64,000 nt of DNA from UBA7672 sp038326205 (GCA_038326205.1 JBBQJV010000002.1:1-64000), one strand, 5' to 3'; positions 24,009 through 33,905 are shown, counted from the first letter of the stretch. A program made the numbers and translations. Notes: a model not told the origin generated them from the sequence alone.

Positions 24009-26729
24009 ATGGTCGGGATCGCCACTAAAATCTTCGGTTCCGTGAACGACCGCAAGGTCCGCCCGTACCGGGCCACAGTTCAGCGCATCAACGCGCTTGA
24101 GCCTGTAACCGAGGCCCTCTCGGACGACGCCCTGCGCCAGCGGACCCGTGATTTCCGCCAACAGGTCGCCAATGGGGCAAAACTGGACGACATCCTGCCG
24201 GAAGCCTTTGCGGTGGTCCGCGAGGCCTCCAAGCGCACTCTGGGCCTGCGGCAATTCGACGTTCAGCTGATCGGCGGCATCGTCCTCCACAAGGGTGGCA
24301 TTGCCGAAATGAGAACTGGCGAAGGCAAGACCCTTGTCGCAACGGCGCCTGTCTATCTCAACGCCCTCGAGGGCCGGGGCGTCCACGTCATCACCGTCAA
24401 CGACTACCTCGCCAGCCGGGACGCCGACTGGATGGGTCAGGTCTATCGCTTCCTCGGCCTGTCGGTCGGCAAGATCATCCACGGCCTTGACGACGCCCAG
24501 CGCCGCGCTTCTTACGCCTGTGATGTCACCTACGGCACCAACAACGAATTCGGTTTCGACTACCTGCGCGACAACATGAAGTACTCGCTGGCCGAGATGG
24601 TTCAGCGCGGACACCGCTTCGCGATGGTCGACGAGGTGGACTCTATTCTGGTCGATGAAAGCCGCACGCCGCTCATCATCTCCGGCCCGACCGATGACCG
24701 CTCGGAACTCTATCAGCAGATCGACGCCCTCGTCCCGCTGCTGAGCGCGGATGACTACACGCTGGACGAGAAACAGCGCTCGGTCGTCTTTTCGGAAACC
24801 GGCAACGAGAAGATCGAAGACCTGATGGTGCAGGCCGGCATCCTGCAAGGCTCGCTCTATGAGCCGGCCAACATCACGCTGGTCCACCACGCCAACCAGG
24901 CGCTGCGCGCCCACCTGCTGTTCCAGAAGGACAAGGACTACATCGTCAAGAACGGCGAGGTCATGCTGATCGACGAGTTCACCGGCCGCATGATGCAGGG
25001 CCGCCGCCTGTCCGAAGGTCTCCACCAGGCGATCGAAGCCAAAGAGAAGACCAAGATCCAGCCCGAGAACCAGACACTCGCCTCGATCACCTTCCAGAAC
25101 TATTTCCGCCTGTACGACAAGCTCTCGGGCATGACCGGAACGGCCTCTACCGAAGCTGCTGAATTCTCGGACATCTACAAGCTGGAAGTCACCGAAGTCC
25201 CAACCAACAAGCCGGTCAAGCGGATCGACGAGGACGACGTCGTCTACCGGACCGCCAAAGAGAAATACAAGGCGATCATCGCGGACCTGCGCGACTGCGC
25301 CCGCCGTCGCCAGCCGGTGCTTGTCGGCACCGTGTCGATCGAGAAGTCCGAGGTTCTCTCAAACCTCCTGTCGGCCGAGAAAATTCCGCACCAAGTGCTG
25401 AACGCCCGCCACCACGAACGTGAAGCCCACATCGTGGCGCAGGCCGGTGTGCCCGGCGCCATCACGGTCGCCACCAACATGGCCGGCCGCGGCACTGACA
25501 TTCAGCTCGGCGGCAACCTCGACATGCGCGTCGCCGACGAAGGCGAAGAACTGGCCAAGCAACTCGGCCGCGAAATTACCGAGGAAGAAGCCAAAGGCCT
25601 TCGCGCAAAGATTTCCGCCGATGTCGCCGCCAAGCGCTCCGAAGCACTCGCCGCCGGTGGTCTTTACGTGCTGGCCACGGAGCGTCACGAAAGCCGCCGG
25701 ATCGACAACCAGCTGCGCGGCCGTACCGGCCGTCAGGGCGACCCGGGCCGTTCGAAATTCTACATCTGCCTTGAGGACGATCTGCTCCGCATCTTCGCGG
25801 CCGAACGCCTCGACAGCATTATGCGCAGCCTTGGCATCAAGGAAGACGAGGCCATCACCCACAAGTGGATGAACAAGGCGCTCGAGACTTCGCAGAAGCG
25901 CGTCGAACAGCGCAACTTCGAGATCCGCAAGAACCTGCTGAAATTCGACGACGTGACGAACGATCAGCGCAAGGCGGTGTTCGAGCAGCGCATCGAATTC
26001 ATGCGCGCGGCCAGCGTGGCTGACACCGTCGATGACATGCGTACGCAGTTGGTCAACGAGATGTGCGTGCGGCACATGCCGGAAAAAGCCTACCAGGATC
26101 AGTGGAACCTCGCAGACCTCGAAGAGGAAGTCGGCGAGGTCCTTGGCATAGCTGTCCCGATCCGCGAGTGGGCCGCCGAAGAAGGCGTTGCGACCGCGGA
26201 GATCGCGCAGAAACTCAACGCGTCAGCGACCGGCTTTTACGCCCACAAGGAATCGCAGGTCGGTTCCGAACGCATGCGCTGGCTCGAAAAGCAGATCCTG
26301 CTGCAGGCCGTCGACACGCGCTGGCGTGAACACCTCTGGCATCTCGACCAGCTGCGCTCGGTCATCCACCTGCGCGGCTATGCCCAGCGCGACCCGCTGA
26401 ACGAGTTCAAGAACGAAGCCTTCACGCTGTTCGAGCGTCTGCTGAGCGATCTCCGGTCGGACGTAACCCGCATGCTGATGCGCGGCCAGTTCGTGTCCGA
26501 GCAACCACCGGGCGATGATCCGGGTACTGGCCGTCCCGGCGGACTGCCGACATCGCGCCCGACACCTGCGCCAGTGCAAGCCGCACCGCCGCAGCACGAT
26601 GGACAGTCGCCGCAAGGCTCAACACCGGCCGCATGGGCATCGACCCCGCGCAACGCCCCCTGCCCCTGCGGTTCGGGCAAGCGCTACAAGAACTGCCATG
26701 GCGATGTGACGGCGACCGCGCGCGCCTGA
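24009..26729 (+). CDS. secA: preprotein translocase ATPase SecA
   Basis: 906-residue motor that pushes unfolded proteins through SecYEG. The N-terminus (FGSVNDRKVRPYRATVQRINALEP), Walker A GEGKT (about 105), the DEAD-like VDEVDSILVDE, the preprotein-binding region, the NMAGRGTDIQLGGN motif, the helical wing and the zinc-binding C-terminus PCPCGSGKRYKNCHG are all present. The Pro/Ala/Gln-rich linker before the zinc motif is typical. The frame stays open upstream to 23877, but the ATG at 24009 matches SecA N-termini and has a purine-rich site. A hairpin terminator follows. Confidence 0.97.
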   Translation: MVGIATKIFGSVNDRKVRPYRATVQRINALEPVTEALSDDALRQRTRDFRQQVANGAKLDDILPEAFAVVREASKRTLGLRQFDVQLIGGIVLHKGGIAEMRTGEGKTLVATAPVYLNALEGRGVHVITVNDYLASRDADWMGQVYRFLGLSVGKIIHGLDDAQRRASYACDVTYGTNNEFGFDYLRDNMKYSLAEMVQRGHRFAMVDEVDSILVDESRTPLIISGPTDDRSELYQQIDALVPLLSADDYTLDEKQRSVVFSETGNEKIEDLMVQAGILQGSLYEPANITLVHHANQALRAHLLFQKDKDYIVKNGEVMLIDEFTGRMMQGRRLSEGLHQAIEAKEKTKIQPENQTLASITFQNYFRLYDKLSGMTGTASTEAAEFSDIYKLEVTEVPTNKPVKRIDEDDVVYRTAKEKYKAIIADLRDCARRRQPVLVGTVSIEKSEVLSNLLSAEKIPHQVLNARHHEREAHIVAQAGVPGAITVATNMAGRGTDIQLGGNLDMRVADEGEELAKQLGREITEEEAKGLRAKISADVAAKRSEALAAGGLYVLATERHESRRIDNQLRGRTGRQGDPGRSKFYICLEDDLLRIFAAERLDSIMRSLGIKEDEAITHKWMNKALETSQKRVEQRNFEIRKNLLKFDDVTNDQRKAVFEQRIEFMRAASVADTVDDMRTQLVNEMCVRHMPEKAYQDQWNLADLEEEVGEVLGIAVPIREWAAEEGVATAEIAQKLNASATGFYAHKESQVGSERMRWLEKQILLQAVDTRWREHLWHLDQLRSVIHLRGYAQRDPLNEFKNEAFTLFERLLSDLRSDVTRMLMRGQFVSEQPPGDDPGTGRPGGLPTSRPTPAPVQAAPPQHDGQSPQGSTPAAWASTPRNAPCPCGSGKRYKNCHGDVTATARA

Positions 26730-26740
26730 TCTGCCCGACC

Positions 26741-26770
26741 CTGCTCTGAACGGCGCTGCTCTGAACGGCG
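26741..26770. repeat. 15-bp perfect tandem duplication after secA
   Basis: The unit CTGCTCTGAACGGCG occurs twice in a row (26741-26755 and 26756-26770), in the short gap between the secA stop and its terminator. Confidence 0.8.
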
Positions 26771-26781
26771 CTGAAGATACG

Positions 26782-26824
26782 AACATCCCGGAAGCCTCGC
26801 TGCCTCCGGGATGTTTTGTTTTCA
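26782..26824 (+). terminator. rho-independent terminator of secA
   Basis: An 11-bp perfect stem (26782-26792 with 26805-26815) is followed by TTGTTTTC. The convergent MFS gene ends at 26822, so the hairpin may also help end that transcript. Confidence 0.85.
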
Positions 26825-28126
26825 GCCTGCTGCAACAAGCTCTGCCGAGCTCACAGGCTCTTCGCGAATGCTGAACAGGTGACGCGTCAGCAGCGGCAGT
26901 ATGCCCACCAGCCCGATCCCTGCCCCCAGTATGATCGTGCTGGTGACGCCGATGCTTTCGGCGATAACGCCCGCGATCAGGATCGAGCCGGTCATGCCCG
27001 CGCCATTGACCACCTGGTTGAAGCCATTGGCCCGCGCCAGCTGATCCCCCGGCAACAGCTTCTGCTGCAGGCTGACGGCGAGGATCGTGAAAATCATCAT
27101 CCCGAAGTCGCCGAGGAATTGCTGCGCAACCAGAAACACGAGCGACCACTCCTTGAACGCTGCAGCGGGTATCAACATCAGCAACCCAGCCACACTGATG
27201 CTAAACGCCAGTACGATCGCCGGACCGTAACCCACCGCCTTCGCCATCGGCCGCGCCATCACGGAACCGAGCAATGCGCTGACGCCGCCGACGGAAATGA
27301 CGACGCCGAGAACAGCGGGCGACAATCCCAGTTCGCGCATCATGAACAGCATGTAGGTCGCGAAGAAGAAGCCGCCCGAGACGTACCAGAATGCTGTCGC
27401 GGTGATGATCGCCCGCATCGGTGGACAGCCGGCGATAGCGCGGTATCCAACCACGATATCCTCGCGCAGCGTTTCCAGCATCGAGGGCTTGGGTCCGGTC
27501 GGCGTGGATGGTTCCTCAATAGAAATTGTCGCCGCCCTGGGAATCTTCCAAAGCCAGAACGCCGACCAGATGAAGGTCAGCGCATCGACGCTCATGGCGA
27601 CCGGCGCAGTCAGCGCCGCGATCAGAAGACCCGCCGCGCCCGGCCCCGTGAGTTCGGCCAGAGACTCGGTCGCCTGCAACCGCGAGTTGGCGTCGACCAG
27701 TTGGTCCTTGCTGACGAGCCGCGGCAGCACGGCGACGTCGGCATTCTGGAACAGTGCGCTCGCCGCTCCCGCGGCTGCCGCCAGCAGGCACAGCATCCAG
27801 AAGTTCAGCAGGTTCACATACCAAGCCAAGGGCGCTGCAATGACGATGACGAAGCGCAGCAGATCCAGCATCACCATCAGGCGCGTCTTGTTGGCGCGCT
27901 CGACAAAGCCTCCGCCAAGCGCACCGGCGAGCATGTAAGGCGCATAGCTCAGCGCCGATAGCACCGCCGCCTGCCATGGCGTCACCGCCAGCGCGCCAAC
28001 AGCGATGATGGGAATCGCAGTCCGCGTTATGCGGCTGCCGAAGGCGGACAGGATCTGGGCTGTCCAGAGACGATTAAAGTTGGCGTTGCTCCACAACGGC
28101 GAGGAGCGCCTCAGAAATTCGAGCAT
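26822..28126 (-). CDS. MFS exporter, EntS-like (MFS_3)
   Basis: 434-residue inner-membrane transporter with about 12 helices of the MFS_3 type: the NFNRLWTAQILSAFGSRITRTAIPI start, the GALGGGFVERANKTRLMVMLDLLR loop between TM2 and TM3, and the ARANGFNQVVNGAGMTGSILIAG segment in TM11-12. Relatives export siderophores (EntS) or drugs; no siderophore genes are nearby, so the substrate is open. The ATG at 28126 has a GGAAG site 5 bases upstream; a GTG at 28138 is in frame. Confidence 0.9.
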   Translation of the reverse strand: MLEFLRRSSPLWSNANFNRLWTAQILSAFGSRITRTAIPIIAVGALAVTPWQAAVLSALSYAPYMLAGALGGGFVERANKTRLMVMLDLLRFVIVIAAPLAWYVNLLNFWMLCLLAAAAGAASALFQNADVAVLPRLVSKDQLVDANSRLQATESLAELTGPGAAGLLIAALTAPVAMSVDALTFIWSAFWLWKIPRAATISIEEPSTPTGPKPSMLETLREDIVVGYRAIAGCPPMRAIITATAFWYVSGGFFFATYMLFMMRELGLSPAVLGVVISVGGVSALLGSVMARPMAKAVGYGPAIVLAFSISVAGLLMLIPAAAFKEWSLVFLVAQQFLGDFGMMIFTILAVSLQQKLLPGDQLARANGFNQVVNGAGMTGSILIAGVIAESIGVTSTIILGAGIGLVGILPLLTRHLFSIREEPVSSAELVAAG

Positions 28127-28403
28127 GTTAGCTTCCACAATGAGTTCGTGTTACCCGCGTCATCGACGCGGGCAGTGACGGCACAAAGGTGCCAGGCCGG
28201 GCAGATCCCCGGCGCGAACTAGACGGTCACGGCACTCATGGACGCTCTCCAACAGGAAGCGGGCGAGGCTTTGCGCCGAAACATCCGGCCAGTCAACAGT
28301 GGCCGCGCGCGATATGGGGTTTTGCCAGGGGCGCGTTTATTCGATCCGCACGACGAGTCCACGCGTATTGGAGGTGGGCGTCGGGACGACCTGGAGATTT
28401 CAG

Positions 28404-29048
28404 ATGATAGCGTTTTCACGCGGCGTTCTGGCCGCAACCCTTTTGCTCGCCCCGGTGGCGTGCATGTCGGATGGCATGATGATGTCCGACAAGATGGACC
28501 CGAGCATGTCGATGAAGCCTGCTGCGGCGCCAATGCCAGCGGCGATGCCTGCCCCCATGGCCGAAAAGACCGTGATGGTTGGCGGCGCAGCGATGTATCC
28601 ATCGAAGAACATTGTCGAGAATGCCGTCAACTCGAAAGATCACACGACGCTGGTTGCCGCTGTCAAAGCCGCTGGTCTTGTAGACACGCTTTCCAGCGCT
28701 GGTCCGTTCACGGTGTTCGCGCCTACGAATGCGGCATTCGACAAGCTTCCGGCTGGAACAGTCGACGCGCTCGTCAAACCCGAAATGAAAGCCCCGCTCC
28801 AGAAAATCCTCACCTATCACGTCCTCGCAGGGCGCATGAACGCTGCCGACATTTCGAAAGCCATTCAGGCCGGCGGGGGCAAAGCCACCCTGAAGACGGT
28901 TGAAGGTGGCACAATCACCGCAACGATGGCGGGTTCCATGCTCATGCTGACCGATGCAAAGGGCGGCATGTCACACGTAACGATCGGTGATGTGATGCAA
29001 TCCAACGGTGTGATCCACGTCGTCGACACGGTTCTGATGCCTGGCTGA
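28404..29048 (+). CDS. fasciclin (FAS1) domain secreted protein
   Basis: 214-residue exported protein. A signal peptide of about 18 residues ends near VAC, possibly a weak lipobox (the -3 position is Pro). A Met/Ala/Pro-rich linker with many Met residues (about 20-55) follows, and then one FAS1 domain (about 65-213) with both conserved boxes: GPFTVFAPTNAAFDKLPAGT and the C-terminal GVIHVVDTVLMP. FAS1 proteins mediate adhesion or bind small ligands. The Met-rich linker could bind copper, but that is only an inference. A GGAG site precedes the ATG. Confidence 0.92.
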   Translation: MIAFSRGVLAATLLLAPVACMSDGMMMSDKMDPSMSMKPAAAPMPAAMPAPMAEKTVMVGGAAMYPSKNIVENAVNSKDHTTLVAAVKAAGLVDTLSSAGPFTVFAPTNAAFDKLPAGTVDALVKPEMKAPLQKILTYHVLAGRMNAADISKAIQAGGGKATLKTVEGGTITATMAGSMLMLTDAKGGMSHVTIGDVMQSNGVIHVVDTVLMPG

Positions 29049-29169
29049 TCCACCACTATGCCCACATGACTTGGCCCGGCTGCGTGAGCCCGCAGCCGGG
29101 CCAATTGATTCTGGAACCCGCCAGCGCGCCTAACCGTTCAAGGTGACACCCCCGGAACAAGGAAACGCA

Positions 29170-29715
29170 ATGGGACACACCAGCAAAACCGAACAACAAC
29201 CGGAAAATCAACTCTGGGAACAGCTTGGAAAAGTTCGCGCCGGAATGCTCGGCATAGCAGGCTCTCACGCTCACATGCAGCCAATGGGTCACATGGCCGA
29301 CAAGGATGGAGCACCGCGTTTGTGGTTTTTCACATCGCGCTCGGGCGACCTGTTCCGGGAAGTCGGTGCTGGATCTCACGCGCACTTCTGTGTCGTAGGC
29401 AAGGACCAGGACTACCACGCCTGCTTGATGGGCAACCTGCACGAGAACCGTGAGCAACGCCGCATCGATGAATACTGGAACGACGTTGCTGGCGCGTGGT
29501 TCAACGGCAAGGATGACCCGGAGCTTGCTCTCCTCGAGTTCGACCTGATGGATGCCGCCATCTGGGCCTCAACGCGCAACCCGATCCGCTTCGCGTGGGA
29601 AATCCAGACATCCAAGAATACTGACAATGAGCCCGATGTCGGCGCTCGCGCGCATGTCGACTTCACCCAGCCGAAAGGGTCGCAGAGCCGCGAAGATAGC
29701 GGCAGGCGGCGCTGA
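29170..29715 (+). CDS. PNPOx-like (general stress protein 26 type) flavin-binding protein
   Basis: 181-residue protein of the pyridoxamine-phosphate-oxidase-like split-barrel fold. It shows the GSHAHMQPMGHMAD strand region, the RLWFFTSRSGDLFREV segment and the SHAHFCVVGKDQDYHACLMGNL core, followed by WNDVAGAWFNGKDDPELALLEF, a pattern typical of the stress-protein-26 group. These bind flavin or heme; the substrate is unknown. A GGAA site precedes the ATG at 29170. The C-terminus is basic and polar. Confidence 0.88.
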   Translation: MGHTSKTEQQPENQLWEQLGKVRAGMLGIAGSHAHMQPMGHMADKDGAPRLWFFTSRSGDLFREVGAGSHAHFCVVGKDQDYHACLMGNLHENREQRRIDEYWNDVAGAWFNGKDDPELALLEFDLMDAAIWASTRNPIRFAWEIQTSKNTDNEPDVGARAHVDFTQPKGSQSREDSGRRR

Positions 29716-29776
29716 AAAGGCAACGGGATCTTGTGATTTCAGGCTGATCGTCGGCGGCTTCATTTCAGGCAGGCGT

Positions 29777-30526
29777 ATGCTGAAGGCGCCGTCGATGAAT
29801 TTCGTCCGCCTTGTCGGGATTTCCGTGCTCGTTACCGTGGCGGCGCCAGCTTTTGCTCAAGAGGCCCCGCCTCCGGAATGGAGTGGCGACGGGAACCTCA
29901 ACGCAGGCGTCACCTCCGGAAACACAGAGACGAGCGATCTCGGCCTTGGCGTAAAGGTGCAACATCAGGGTGACGTGGGTTGAGACCGGAGAGTTCACCG
30001 CCGACTGCGGCAAGACGGATGGCATTGAAACGAAGAACAGGCTTCTGGCTGCAGGTCAGGTCGACCTTGTCCTCGATGAACGCCTGAGCTGTTATGGCCG
30101 CCTCACCTGGGAGCGCGACGCGTTTTCCGGGTTCGCGATACGCGTTTTGCGGGTCCCGGCCTCGCCTTCAAAGTGCTCGACCAAGACCCCACGACATGGA
30201 CGGTGGAAGGCGGCACCGGCTACAAGGTCGACGAGGTGAGGGCGACACTCATTGATCCGGCTTCGAGCGAACAGTCATTCGGCCTCCGCGCCGGATCAAG
30301 GTTCAGCCACAAGCTCAACGATGCGGTCGCGATCTCGAACGACACCGAGGTCGTCTACTCACGGGACCTCCACGCAGATAGCCAACATCATCGCGCGCAC
30401 GGCCAATCTCTGGGGCAATCTCAACGCGCGGATCTCGTTCGACGTGCGCCACGACACCGACCCGCTGCCGGGTTTCGAATCCACCGACACGTCAACCAAG
30501 TTCTCGCTGGTCTGCAAAATCTCCTA
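29777..30526 (+). pseudogene. DUF481 (YdiY-like) outer-membrane protein, frameshifted
   Basis: Four frames together restore a DUF481 protein. A signal peptide (FVRLVGISVLVTVAAPAFAQ) is followed by the characteristic NAGVTSGNTETSDLGLGVKV. Then come a shift near 29980 to GKTDGIETKNRLLAAGQVDL and YGRLTWERDAFSGF, a shift near 30140 to GPGLAFKVLDQDPTTW and GYKVDEVRATL, and a shift near 30365 to ISFDVRHDTDPLPGFESTDTSTKFSLV at the end. Intact members are secreted and predicted to form outer-membrane beta barrels. The order and spacing are otherwise correct, so the gene decayed recently or the sequence carries errors. Confidence 0.8.
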
Positions 30527-31477
30527 GGTAAGCCCTTCCCGTCCGATGGCGTAGAACCGTTCCTTGCGCTGCGCGCGCAGGTCGTCCGGTGTGAGGCCGT
30601 TCAATGTCTCCAGCGCTTTCTCGAGAGCATCTCCCACCTGTTGGATCGCGCGGCGCGGATCGCGATGCGCGCCCCCGATCGGCTCTGGCACGACAGCGTC
30701 GACAATCTTGAACTTCAGCAGGTCCTGCGCGGTGATCTTCATCGCCTCGGCTGTGTCCTTGGCGCGCTTGGCATCGCGGAACAGGATCGACGCGGCGCCT
30801 TCCGGTGAGATCACCGAATAGATCGCGTGCTCCATCATCAACACCTTGTTGCCCGACGCGAGCGCAACTGCACCGCCTGAACCACCCTCCCCCACGATGA
30901 CGGAGATCATCGGCGTATCCAGCGTCAGGCATGCCTCGATGGCGCGCGCCAGCGCTTCGGCTTGCCCGCGTTCTTCGCCACCTTTGCCCGGAAATGCGCC
31001 CGACGTGTCGACCAGTGCAATCACGGGAAGATTGAAGCGCCCGGCGAGCTCCAACAGTCGCACAGCCTTGCGATACCCCTCCGGCTTGCCCATGCCGAAA
31101 TTATGCTTGAGGCGGGTCTGCGTATCGCGGCCCTTCTCATGACCGATCACAACGACGGGCTTGCCGCGAAAACGCGCCAGGCCGCCAAGGATGGCGTCGT
31201 CATTCATGAACTTGCGATCGCCCGCGAGCTCGACGAATTCGTCGAACAGGCCTTCGACATAATCCATGAAGTGCGGCCGCTCGGGATGGCGCGCGACCTG
31301 GGTTTTCTGCCACGCGTTGAGATGGCCATAGATCTGCTCGAGCTGCTTTGATGCCTTGTCGCGCAGCTTGGCGACCTCGTCCTGCACAGCTGCGCCACCG
31401 GCCGCTTCCAGCTCGGCGATCTTCTTTTCGAGATCGGCGACCGGCTTTTCAAAGTCGAGATAGGTCGAGATGGCCAT
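30524..31477 (-). CDS. accA: acetyl-CoA carboxylase carboxyltransferase subunit alpha
   Basis: 317-residue subunit that, with AccD, moves the carboxyl group from biotin to acetyl-CoA to make malonyl-CoA, the first step of fatty-acid synthesis. Marks include the N-terminal LDFEKPVADLEKKIAEL, HPERPHFMDYVEGLFDEF, GRDTQTRLKHNFGMGKPEGYRKA, the ALVDTSGAFPG core and GEGGSGGAVALA. The ATG at 31477 (MAISTYLDFE) has a GGAG site and matches the family; a longer frame reaches 31531. Its 3' end meets the decayed DUF481 gene. Confidence 0.97.
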   Translation of the reverse strand: MAISTYLDFEKPVADLEKKIAELEAAGGAAVQDEVAKLRDKASKQLEQIYGHLNAWQKTQVARHPERPHFMDYVEGLFDEFVELAGDRKFMNDDAILGGLARFRGKPVVVIGHEKGRDTQTRLKHNFGMGKPEGYRKAVRLLELAGRFNLPVIALVDTSGAFPGKGGEERGQAEALARAIEACLTLDTPMISVIVGEGGSGGAVALASGNKVLMMEHAIYSVISPEGAASILFRDAKRAKDTAEAMKITAQDLLKFKIVDAVVPEPIGGAHRDPRRAIQQVGDALEKALETLNGLTPDDLRAQRKERFYAIGREGLT

Positions 31478-31577
31478 GAGGCGGCTCCGGAACTGAGACG
31501 GCGGGATACCCTTCGCGCCTCCGCGGGGCAAGGTTTCGAGGGTTAACCTGCAGAAAACAAGGCCAGTTCGGAGCTGT

Positions 31578-32393
31578 CTAGGCGAAGAATTGTCCCTCGA
31601 TCACCGTCCGCGCCCGCCCGATCAGCTTCACGCGGTCACCGGCCATCCGCGTCATGATGTGTGCGCCGCGCCCCGGATAGGCCTGGAAACAGTTGAGTTC
31701 GGGCTTGCCGAGCAGCGTCGAGAAGTAGGGCGCGATGATGCAGTGGGCCGATCCCGTGGCGGGATCTTCGGGAATGCCTGAGCCCGGCGCGAAGAAGCGC
31801 GACACCACATCGAAGCCTTCGCTCGCGCCCGGCGCCGCGCAGATGAGATTGCCACGTCCACCTGTGGCGCCGCCCGATATCTGGTTCACGCGCACAAGGT
31901 CGGGCTTGAGCGCACACACCTCATCCGGCGTTGCGAAGATCGCCATCAGATAAGGACCAGCGACAACACGCTGGGGCGAGGCGCCGAGCGCTTCGGCAAG
32001 CCCCGCCGGCATCGGCACGTCGCGCGGCGGTTGTGCGGGGAAGTCCATCTCCAGCCGACCATCGGCAAGACGCTTCACCGTGAGACGCCCGGACTTGGTG
32101 TCGAACCCGATCTCCGGTCCGTCAAATCCCAGATGCGAATACAGCGCATGCGCGCTCGCCAGCGTCGCGTGACCGCAGAGCGGCACCTCAACCAAGGGCG
32201 TGAACCAGCGCAGATTCCAGATGCCGGGCGCCGTCGCCACGATGAAAGCGGTCTCGGCGATATTGTTCTCGGCGGCGATGGCTTGCATCGCCTCATCAAC
32301 CGGAAATGCGTCTACCGGCATCACAGCCGCCGGGCCGCCAGCCATCGGCTGTTCCGCAAAAGCGTCGATCTGGAAAAAGCAATAGATGGGCAT
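31578..32393 (-). CDS. PhzF-family isomerase-like protein
   Basis: 271-residue protein with the diaminopimelate-epimerase-like fold of the PhzF family. The catalytic Glu47 (ENNIAETAF), the PLCGHATLA glycine-rich loop (about 70-79) and GSGIPEDPATGSAHC, the second conserved loop, are all intact. Family members isomerise or epimerise small acids; the native substrate is unknown outside phenazine synthesis, and no phenazine genes are nearby. It is upstream of accA on the same strand. Confidence 0.92.
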   Translation of the reverse strand: MPIYCFFQIDAFAEQPMAGGPAAVMPVDAFPVDEAMQAIAAENNIAETAFIVATAPGIWNLRWFTPLVEVPLCGHATLASAHALYSHLGFDGPEIGFDTKSGRLTVKRLADGRLEMDFPAQPPRDVPMPAGLAEALGASPQRVVAGPYLMAIFATPDEVCALKPDLVRVNQISGGATGGRGNLICAAPGASEGFDVVSRFFAPGSGIPEDPATGSAHCIIAPYFSTLLGKPELNCFQAYPGRGAHIMTRMAGDRVKLIGRARTVIEGQFFA

Positions 32394-32503
32394 GGCCTAC
32401 TCCTGAGCCTCGCAGCTCCTGATGCTGGAGCAGCGCGATCTATCGTTCTCCGCGAGCGCCGAAAAACGATATCTCCTCATGGATTGATTAGTTTGGCTGG
32501 CGG

Positions 32504-32899
32504 TTATTGATCGCAGGCGCGTTCGAGCGTCCACGTGCCGGTATTGCTAGCTTCGTTCTTCATCGTGCCTTTGCCGGTCTTGCCATCGAACACACCATCA
32601 TAGTTCGCATAATGGTTGTTGGTGTCCATGTGCAGCGCGTTGCCATCGATGGACCAGCGGCCATTGTCGTAGAGATTGCCGCTATAGCCATAGAGCATCA
32701 CGCCGTCAGGCTTGAATTGGGTAGTTGGCGCGTAAGCGTCGCCGTCCTCCCATGCGTCTTTGAGCCCCCAGGGATAGGCATCCTTCGTATTCTCGCAGGG
32801 CGCCATCAGAGCGGCACGATAATCCACGGCGGGCGCGGATGCGCAGGCGCCCAGCGAGAACAGGACAACAGCCGCGGACGCAGTTTTCAAAGCGTGCAT
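32504..32899 (-). CDS. small lipoprotein of unknown function
   Basis: 131 residues. The signal peptide ends in the lipobox LGAC (Cys about residue 19), giving a lipid-anchored envelope protein. The mature part has paired aromatic strands (GVMLYGYSGNLYDNGRWSIDGN, YANYDGVFDGKTGKGTM) and ends in WTLERAC, reading like a small beta-sheet domain with a probable Cys pair (CENT...RAC). No named family. The ATG at 32899 has a GGAGGG site 9 bases upstream. Confidence 0.75.
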   Translation of the reverse strand: MHALKTASAAVVLFSLGACASAPAVDYRAALMAPCENTKDAYPWGLKDAWEDGDAYAPTTQFKPDGVMLYGYSGNLYDNGRWSIDGNALHMDTNNHYANYDGVFDGKTGKGTMKNEASNTGTWTLERACDQ

Positions 32900-32992
32900 T
32901 GAAGTATTCCCTCCATCGGACCGGCCACGAGCCACGAACCAAATCCTATCGCGGATTCCACCGCGATCACAATTCCGCGGCGCCGCATCGCT

Positions 32993-33853
32993 TCAGGTCG
33001 GCCGCCATTTTGCGAACAGCGTCGCGAATGCTTCCGGGTCACGCGACGGCCAGCCGTGATCGACCGGACCATTGCCCTTGCCCAGCACCGGCGCCCGGCT
33101 GATCGACTCGAACAGGAAGGCACGCGAGAGCGCGATCGCGTCCTGCAGCGACAGGCCGCGCGCCAGTCCCGCCGCAATGCCAGACGCCAGCGTGCAGCCC
33201 GTTCCATGCGTCGCCTTCGTTTCGATGCGCGGACCTTCGAAGAAGTGCTCGCCCTGCTGTGTCGCCAGCACATCGACGATCACGTCGCCCGGGATATGCC
33301 CGCCTTTGATCAGCGCCGCCGTCGCTCCCATGCTGAGCAGCTTGTCGGCGGCGCGCCTCTGGCCGTTGAGCCCGTCGACCGACTTGCCGGTCAGCACTTC
33401 CGCTTCGGGTGCGTTCGGCGTCACAAGGGCCGCGCCCGGCACCATCAGGCGGCGCACCGCATCGACCGCGTCGCGGGGCAGCAGCACATCGCCAGAGGTC
33501 GCGACCATCACCGGATCAACCACGCGCGGCGTTTTCGGCGTCAGATCCTCAAACGCCTCTGCCAGCGTTTCCACCAACAGTTTGTCGCCCAGCATGCCTG
33601 TCTTCAAGACGTCTGCGCCGATGTCGCTGAGCACGGCCTCCATCTGCGCGCGCACCGCCTTGTGCGGCGTCGCCACCACGCCGTTGACCCCAAGTGTGTT
33701 CTGGATTGTCAGCGCCGTGATCGCAGTGGCTGCATAACCGCCCAGCGCCGTCACCGTCTTGATGTCGGCCTGTATGCCTGCCCCGCCGCTGGAATCCGAT
33801 CCGGCGATAATGAGGACGCGGCCTTTCGGCCCTTCTGCTTTGGTGTCTGCCAT
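32993..33853 (-). CDS. thiD: hydroxymethylpyrimidine/phosphomethylpyrimidine kinase
   Basis: 286-residue ribokinase-fold kinase of thiamine synthesis. It phosphorylates HMP and HMP-phosphate to the pyrophosphate that ThiE joins to the thiazole. GSDSSGGAGIQADIKT (18-33) binds substrate, VVDPVMVATSGD is in the core, and the ATP anion hole HGTGCTLASGIAAG lies near residues 215-228. The length is typical. No other thiamine gene is adjacent. Confidence 0.95.
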   Translation of the reverse strand: MADTKAEGPKGRVLIIAGSDSSGGAGIQADIKTVTALGGYAATAITALTIQNTLGVNGVVATPHKAVRAQMEAVLSDIGADVLKTGMLGDKLLVETLAEAFEDLTPKTPRVVDPVMVATSGDVLLPRDAVDAVRRLMVPGAALVTPNAPEAEVLTGKSVDGLNGQRRAADKLLSMGATAALIKGGHIPGDVIVDVLATQQGEHFFEGPRIETKATHGTGCTLASGIAAGLARGLSLQDAIALSRAFLFESISRAPVLGKGNGPVDHGWPSRDPEAFATLFAKWRPT

Positions 33854-33905
33854 GCACCGTCATAGCCTCACCGCGCGCAGGACGGAAATGGCTTCAATGA
33901 TCGCC

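Noticed and set aside
24006..25025. Minus-strand frame of 339 codons
   Set aside because: Shadow of the start of secA.
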